Positions 58,735 to 64,000 of a stretch of DNA of 64,000 nucleotides are shown piece by piece. Position numbers and translations under genes: made by a program. This DNA comes from Siphonodentalium dalli (lineage: Eukaryota > Mollusca > Scaphopoda > Gadilida > Siphonodentaliidae), in NCBI GenBank assembly GCA_032622095.1, contig CP136066.1, forward strand, positions 4,859,784 through 4,923,783, written 5' to 3'. Within the stretch, counting starts at the first letter, position 1, and every line of letters begins with the position of its first letter. Under the pieces are notes generated by a model. That model had not been told where the DNA came from, ran no database searches, and saw nothing but the letters and a program-made list of their open reading frames with translations.

Positions 58735-59537
58735 AACATCCGGGTCTTATCGACGGATGGGGCATGTTATCCGGGTCTTACACTTAATATCTTAGCGACG
58801 GATGGGGCATGTTATCCGAGTCTTACACTTAATTATATCTTAGCGACGGATGGGGCATGTTATCCGGGTCTTACACTTAATATCTTAGCGACGGATGGGG
58901 CATGTTATCCGGGTCTTATACGTAATATCTTAGCGACGGATTGGGCATGTTATCCGGGTCTTACACTTAATATCTTAGCGACGGGTGGGGCATGTTATCC
59001 GGGTCTTACACTTACTATCTTAGCGACGGATGGAGCATGTTATCCGGGTCTTACACTTAATATCTTAGCGACGGATGGGCCATGTTATCAGGGTCTTACA
59101 CTTAATATCTTAGCGACGGATGGGGCATGTTATCCGGGTCTTACACTTAATATCTTAGCGACGGATTGGGCATGTTATCCGGGTCTTACACTTAATATCT
59201 TAGCGACGGATGGGGCATGTTATCCGGGTCTTACACTTAATTATATCTTAGCGACGGATGGAGCATGCTATCCGGGTCTTACACTTAATATCTTAGCGAC
59301 GGATGGGGCATGTTATCCGGGTCTTACACTTAATATCTTAGCGACGGATTGGGCATGTTATCCGGGTCTTACACTTAATATCTTAGCGACGGATGGGGCA
59401 TGTTATCTGGGTCTCACACTTACTATCTTAGCGACGGATGGAGCATGCTATCCGGGTCTTACACTTAATATCTTAGCGACGGATGGGCCATGTTATCAGG
59501 GTCTTACACTTAATATCTTAGCGACGGATGGGTCATG
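58735..59537. repeat. 45-bp minisatellite, about 17 copies
   Basis: Unit 'gcgacggatggggcatgtta' plus 'tccgggtcttacacttaata' and 'tctta'. Some units are 48 bp through an extra 'tta'. Blocks of two to four variant units recur in the same order (for example 'gatggagcatg' followed by 'gatgggccatg'), showing multi-unit duplications. Confidence 0.97.
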
Positions 59538-59559
59538 TTTATATTACTTGCCACCATCT

Positions 59560-59890
59560 ACCCTGGTCCAAATAGGTTCCTATTGGCCCTAAATATTAAA
59601 ATAGGTTCATGCTGGAACTAAATATTAAAATAGGTTCATACTGGAACTAAATATTAAAATAGTTCACATTTTATTTATTTTATTCTGAAATAAGCCCATA
59701 GTGGACGTATGCCTATTATTCCGTTTTATGACTCGGGGTCGCAGCGATTACACATTATAAAGAACGCACATCTGGTATGTACACCTGGTAAGTCAATTTG
59801 GGTTCATATAGAATGTAACTCAGATTAAAATAATGACGATATCGATTTGAAATAAGTTGAATATGAACTTATTTACAGGAGAACAGGCTG
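59560..59890 (-). repeat. Dispersed element family I, copy 2 (inverted)
   Basis: The reverse complement matches 41112-41320: ends with 'acttatttacaggagaac' and holds 'tattattccgttttatg', 'cttaccaggtgtac' in reverse, and 'gaaataagcccat'. At 59590-59665 there are three tandem 'ctaaatattaaaataggttc' units. One end meets the 45-bp array, the other a family D terminus. Confidence 0.7.
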
Positions 59891-60145
59891 GCCGGATTCG
59901 TCATCTCCGGTTTAAACCTCCGAGTTTAAACCTTGTTTAAACCTACATTGGCGGTCCAGCCAAGCCGGGTCCAAGGGGGCGTTTTTATCGTTCAGTTACC
60001 AACTAATTGGCAATTCGATTTGGTGATATGAGCATACAGTCAAACTACCCTCTTACCTATCTGACCAAAAGACAGGCCGATATAATGGTTATTGGCATGT
60101 CATAAATTATCGCGACCGCGTGCACGCTCATTGGATTCATTCATT
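59888..60145 (+). mobile_element. Family D transposon, left part
   Basis: 'ggccggattcgtcatctccg' and several 'gtttaaacc' motifs, then 'ggtccagccaagccgggtcc', 'caaactaccctcttacc' and 'ataatggttattggcatgtc'. This copy has no MITE at the position occupied in the 34478 copy. Confidence 0.65.
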
Positions 60146-60409
60146 GAAAATTAAGTATCGCTCATGGACCATTAGTCCGATCTATTTGTGGGTTAAAATC
60201 AATCTGACAAATGTTATGTCTCTCAACACGAGTTTCGCGCGCTGTTTATAACTTTTTGATAGATTTTCATCATTTTCTGCAAGATGCTTTACCCGCGAAG
60301 ACAAAATGTTTTGTATTTACATGTATATCTGTATATATTAAAGGGTGTAGGAACTGTATATCTGTTTGTCCGTGTCTGTTCGCAACTGTTCTAAAACTTA
60401 TTTAAAATT

Positions 60410-60665
60410 AAAACAAATGTAATTTAAATAAAATGAACAAATTGTGTTGTTAAATTGAGTAAGGAGTTGTATCTAACAAGAAACAATATTAAATTAAAAC
60501 AAAAATTTAAATGTTCAAATGATCAAAATGTGCAAAATTGTTACGCAGCCTCCTGTCGCACGAAGGGGGAACAGGCCCCTCTGACGCTGAATAAAGGCTC
60601 CATAATCTAGTCAATCCTGGACCAAGAGGTCAGTCAATTAAAGGCAATTTGCTTATGAGTGCACA
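60410..60665 (+). repeat. Dispersed repeat family J, copy 2
   Basis: Matches 318-595: 'attgagtaaggagttg', 'tcaaatgatcaaaatgtgc', 'gaataaaggctccataat', 'gtcaatcctggacc' and 'gagtgcaca'. Confidence 0.7.
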
Positions 60666-60762
60666 CCAGAAGCGGCATCTGAACGTTTGAAGTGGGCCAC
60701 CATGCAGAGACACAGCTTTTAATAAAGAAATATATATTTTTTCTATGTAATAACTTTTCCGT

Positions 60763-60865
60763 CATGCAGAAAATCAAAAAGTTCCCAGGTTTTGATCTGG
60801 TTGAATATTATGGGAATGTATGGACGGAGCCAGAGTAGAGCTTTGTGGCATAAGTTATCAAATAA
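60763..60865 (+). repeat. Family G arm
   Basis: 'aaaaagttcccaggttttga', 'tctggttgaatatt' and 'gccagagtagagctttgtgg' match 31100-31165. Confidence 0.65.
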
Positions 60866-61191
60866 GTTATCAAATTTGACTCATATAGCAATATAAGTTT
60901 AGGATTGCAAACTATGTGTATAGCACTTCTGATCATGCATGCAGTAGCATCGTTTTGGTGTCAAAATTAAAAAGTTGAACCCTTCAAATGAATTCGTTGA
61001 AAACACCAGTATTTGTGATTGCCACAAACCAAAAAAACAAAAACAAACACTAGATAGTTGTAAACCTCATATTGAAGGAACATGTCCATATCTGAAAAAA
61101 GCTCGTGTGCGAATGAATCAACTGTGGCATGATAACATATATTTGAGGCTCCCTATGGATTAAACTTTAAACTATATATCACCTCAGGTTA
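60866..61191. other. No gene recognised
   Basis: The 62-residue frame at 60975 has no recognised features. Confidence 0.45.
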
Positions 61192-61617
61192 TTAACCCTT
61201 TTCATGGCGGGAGCGGCGCTGATGCAGCATTAAATATCATGCGTTGGTGCATGATCTTATATATGCGTGGCTCCCATATGGAGTATTAGCTTACAAGGTC
61301 AAGGAAAATATTGTCAGACCACTCTATTCTCTTATATATATGTATATGCGTGGATCCCATATGGAGTATTAGCTTACAAGGTCAAGGAAAATATTGTCAG
61401 ACCACTCTATTATCTTATATATATGTATATGTGTATATGCGTGGCTCCCATGGATATAGGGAGTATTAGCTTACAAGGTCAAGGAAAATATTGTCAGACC
61501 ACTCTATTCTCTTATATATATGGGAGGCTCCCGATGGGAGACTCGCATATATAAGAAAATTCATTGGCACAGGGTTTTAAAACAATTCCAGGGAGCTCCA
61601 GTCATGAAAAGTGTTAA
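61192..61617 (+). mobile_element. Family B TTAA MITE, long copy with internal triplication
   Basis: TTAA at 61192-61195 and 61614-61617. Ends 'ttaacccttttcatggcggg' and, inverted, 'ccagtcatgaaaagtgttaa'. Inside are three copies of an 82-92-bp unit starting 'gcgtggctcccatatggagt' (61265, 61347, 61439), then a hairpin-like 'cttatatatatgggaggctc' ... 'gagactcgcatatataagaa' followed by 'attggcacaggg', as in family A. Confidence 0.8.
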
Positions 61618-62939
61618 CGGTGGATCGTGGATGACATTGCACTCGCGTCACCTAAAACGTCTCATTGAAGTATCCCGATGTAAGTGGGTTCGATGGTGGG
61701 TTAAGTGCCACGTCTCTCATTCAGTTACACACTTTGAAGTTCATCGATTCAATTTGCTGGACCATTTCATCTCTCCGCCCGCTGTGCACAATTGTCATAA
61801 CAATAGTTATATTCATTGTGCGGATACCGGAGCGGCGACGGACCGAATGCCAGCAGTCGAACCACAAATGAAACCATAATATCATCGATCAACAGGACAT
61901 CACGGAAGGGATTTAATTAAAGAGTTGTGATAAATTGCGTTTATGGATAGTAATTGTCTGCACGGAATGCGACGTATCAATGCGAGGTATAGCTTGTATG
62001 CATACACATATATACATATCCGTCTGGGTTTCAAAACTATTCATAAAGGTAAATACAAAGCCAGTGTGTGTTTATAGTATCAATTGCTGCAATGGGATCA
62101 TATTACTTTAAGGTCGTATGTCTAACTTGACACCGCAGTTGATGTTATACCAAAGGTTATCGGGCCCTGAGATTCTTCTTGGCGAGTAATGCGACAAGCT
62201 CCACAACGCATAGAACCAAAATGCATGGGCCAACATTCCGTTACATGTATTGTGAAATTGAAGGCAGACTACATTATGGATGAACACAATCAATAAAGAT
62301 CGGCTTCGTGTATATGTTCTGGGTGGTCTGGACTGACCATGACTGGGCAGACTGTATTGGGTTACATTTCCTTACGTTCCAGAGAAGAATTCGATTATTT
62401 GACCCGTATATGCCGAATCCGACACGGCTGTGTCAACAATGGTCACCGTGCTGATAACATATTTGACCCGGCTTATTGTGGGTAACAATGGAGCGATATC
62501 GCTAGATTTATAACTATTATTTTCCGCTGGTAAGTCGGGGTTGAGCAAATATCGCTGCTATGATCTTATCTTTGGTGGATTGAATGGCATTCGCATTGGT
62601 CGAACCTCGGGGCGGATTCTCGATACTCAACAAACTTTAAGAGCAATAAATATCAAATCGGACGGCCTCATGACTCTTCGGACAAAAATGTACACATTGT
62701 ATGTTGGTGTTGCACTCAGGGACGTAGCTATAGTGGGGATTTTGAATTTCTAACAGTAGCACTGTTTAAGCCTGGCACACCATCAATTTGGCATATCAGA
62801 CTGAATATAGATTGAATTCATTCTGGTAGTTGAATTGTCCGATAACATAGAGTGGAAAATGTTTGTTGTTAAGAAAAACAAGTTGAGCATTTCACAATGT
62901 TTATCTAATGTAAACTGAGGTGATAATCAGTTGGCTAAT
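61618..62939. other. No gene recognised
   Basis: Frames at 61520-61879 and 61665-61871 overlap; the second has a hydrophobic stretch near its end followed by basic residues but no family signature. Frame 62541-62753 is also unrecognised. Confidence 0.4.
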
Positions 62940-63080
62940 TTCCAATCATAGATGGTTGTCAGGCTGGAAATTTCCAACAGTTCGAAACCTTGAACTTCAG
63001 GTACCAGTGGTACAATTCCAATCAAAAGAATAGAGCAGATGGGATTAATCGGAGTGGGGGTATTTTGTATGGTGTTAGGT
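62940..63080. repeat. Fragment of the GGAAATTTCC repeat
   Basis: 'ggctggaaatttccaacagt' with following 'cgaaaccttgaa' resembles units at 1690 and 1855. Confidence 0.5.
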
Positions 63081-64000
63081 TTCACTGGTGCAAATGTTTT
63101 CCATAGGCCTGAGTGCTAACGTTTTAGCGTATACTGTTGGCAATATAAATTTTGGGTCCAAAATTTTCTTTAAATCTGAAAAATTGACATTTGAGGAAAC
63201 TTTTTACGCAAAAAAGTCATGTCCGTCTAGCAGGGAATTCGCCTTTAAATCTTGCGTTTTCGTAACTAGTGTCAGAACAGCATAACAAATACTGTCATAT
63301 TTTAGACCACACCAAACAATTCAAACTTCACTACAAAGGGTTAATTCCTGTGCCAATGGCTATTTTACCTATGGGAAATCATAGGGAAGAGGTGTGATGA
63401 TTTTTTGTTTTCAAAAAGCACACACGCTATTGACCAATCAGGGCCCAGTGCCTACTTTATTCTCTCCTATATTAATTCCTCCCGCATGCGCTAGATGTCA
63501 CTCCGAACCATATTTACACTGTCACTCCGAACCCTATTTACACCAGTGTAACCGTTAGGAGCGCGATATGTGATGATGAATATACTTTACATACGTCAAA
63601 TAAACTATTCAAAACTCTGGATATTTACTTCCTTCTCAGCTGCCTACATTTTGAGATAACCCGATCGAAGCAACGAGTTACAATAGGTTATATAGTACAC
63701 ATATATAAGGATTTGTTTGAGTAGCAAATTGCATTTGAGTGCACTAAGCGTATTAGCTGCAAATGAATATACCGTTTAGCCTATACCTCGTTCCCACAGT
63801 TCGTATATAGAGTTTAATTCCACTGCGTGTCAATGGATATATCTCAATGAAAATCGATTATCCAGTGTATTGGAATCTCGCGAGATGTTCATAGAGTTGG
63901 TTTCTTTGTTCCGCCAAGCTGATATTAATTAATGCACTTAGTGTTGTAGAGAAGAATTGTCCCTCTGGGAACAGGCTATATAATGCACAGTGTCCGTGGA
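63081..64000. other. No gene recognised
   Basis: 'aaagggttaattcctgtgcc' plus 'aatgg' (about 63336-63359) looks like joined pieces of family A. 'tgtcactccgaacc' repeats twice at about 63496-63545. Nothing coding. Confidence 0.45.

Noticed and set aside
61520-61879. Open frames with a hydrophobic segment, considered as a receptor fragment
   Set aside because: The frame starts inside a MITE, and the hydrophobic stretch alone carries no family motif.

Overview
The window looks like nuclear DNA of a marine invertebrate, most likely a lophotrochozoan and perhaps a mollusc. The reasons are AT-rich sequence, very low gene density, many minisatellites and small DNA transposons, LINE fragments with animal-type C-termini, and one intact animal Cys-loop receptor gene. 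No bacterial operons, CRISPR arrays or rRNA genes are visible. The species cannot be named from the sequence.

The only convincing intact gene is at 8392-9693 (+). It is a single-exon, cation-type Cys-loop ligand-gated ion channel related to nicotinic acetylcholine receptors. It has the Cys loop, four membrane segments and a Gly-Glu-Lys motif before M2, but no vicinal Cys pair in loop C. Its start codon and first residues lie in the last unit of a 44-bp minisatellite that fills the sequence just upstream (7880-8434).

The rest is repeats. (i) Six near full-length copies of a piggyBac-type MITE (family A; TTAA target sites, ends TTAACCCTTTACCCAACA) lie at 11323, 12662, 34625, 44500, 46936 and 51343. 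Each carries two mutually inverted 67-bp hairpins. Solo or variant hairpins occur at 10245 and 57114 and inside a second TTAA family (B: 3478, 23760, 61192). A third TTAA family (C) sits at 3513-3761, nested in B. (ii) Minisatellites with a recurrent 43-48-bp period lie at 4109, 7530, 7880, 30351, 37650-40352, 47867, 48300 and 58735; the largest array spans 3.5 kb and changes to a 64-bp unit. (iii) Other arrays have periods of 14, 19, 21, 30, 31, 56 and 75 bp. (iv) LINE fragments on the minus strand at 23090 and 27060-28127 encode the end of a non-LTR reverse transcriptase with frameshifts. (v) Several dispersed families (D to M) each occur two to five times in the window, often nested.

Layout: 0-7.5 kb dispersed repeats and one nested MITE; 7.5-9.7 kb minisatellites plus the receptor gene; 9.7-13.5 kb hairpins and two MITEs; 13.5-22 kb sparse DNA with degenerate tandem repeats; 22-31.9 kb LINE debris, families E, F and M and a foldback element; 33-36 kb a cluster of D and K elements with a nested MITE; 37.6-41.1 kb satellite; 41-53 kb three MITEs and the family H block; 53-56.6 kb minisatellites; 57-61.6 kb second H block, satellite, I, D, J and B elements; 61.6-64 kb little recognisable. 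Apart from the receptor there is no sign of genes working together.
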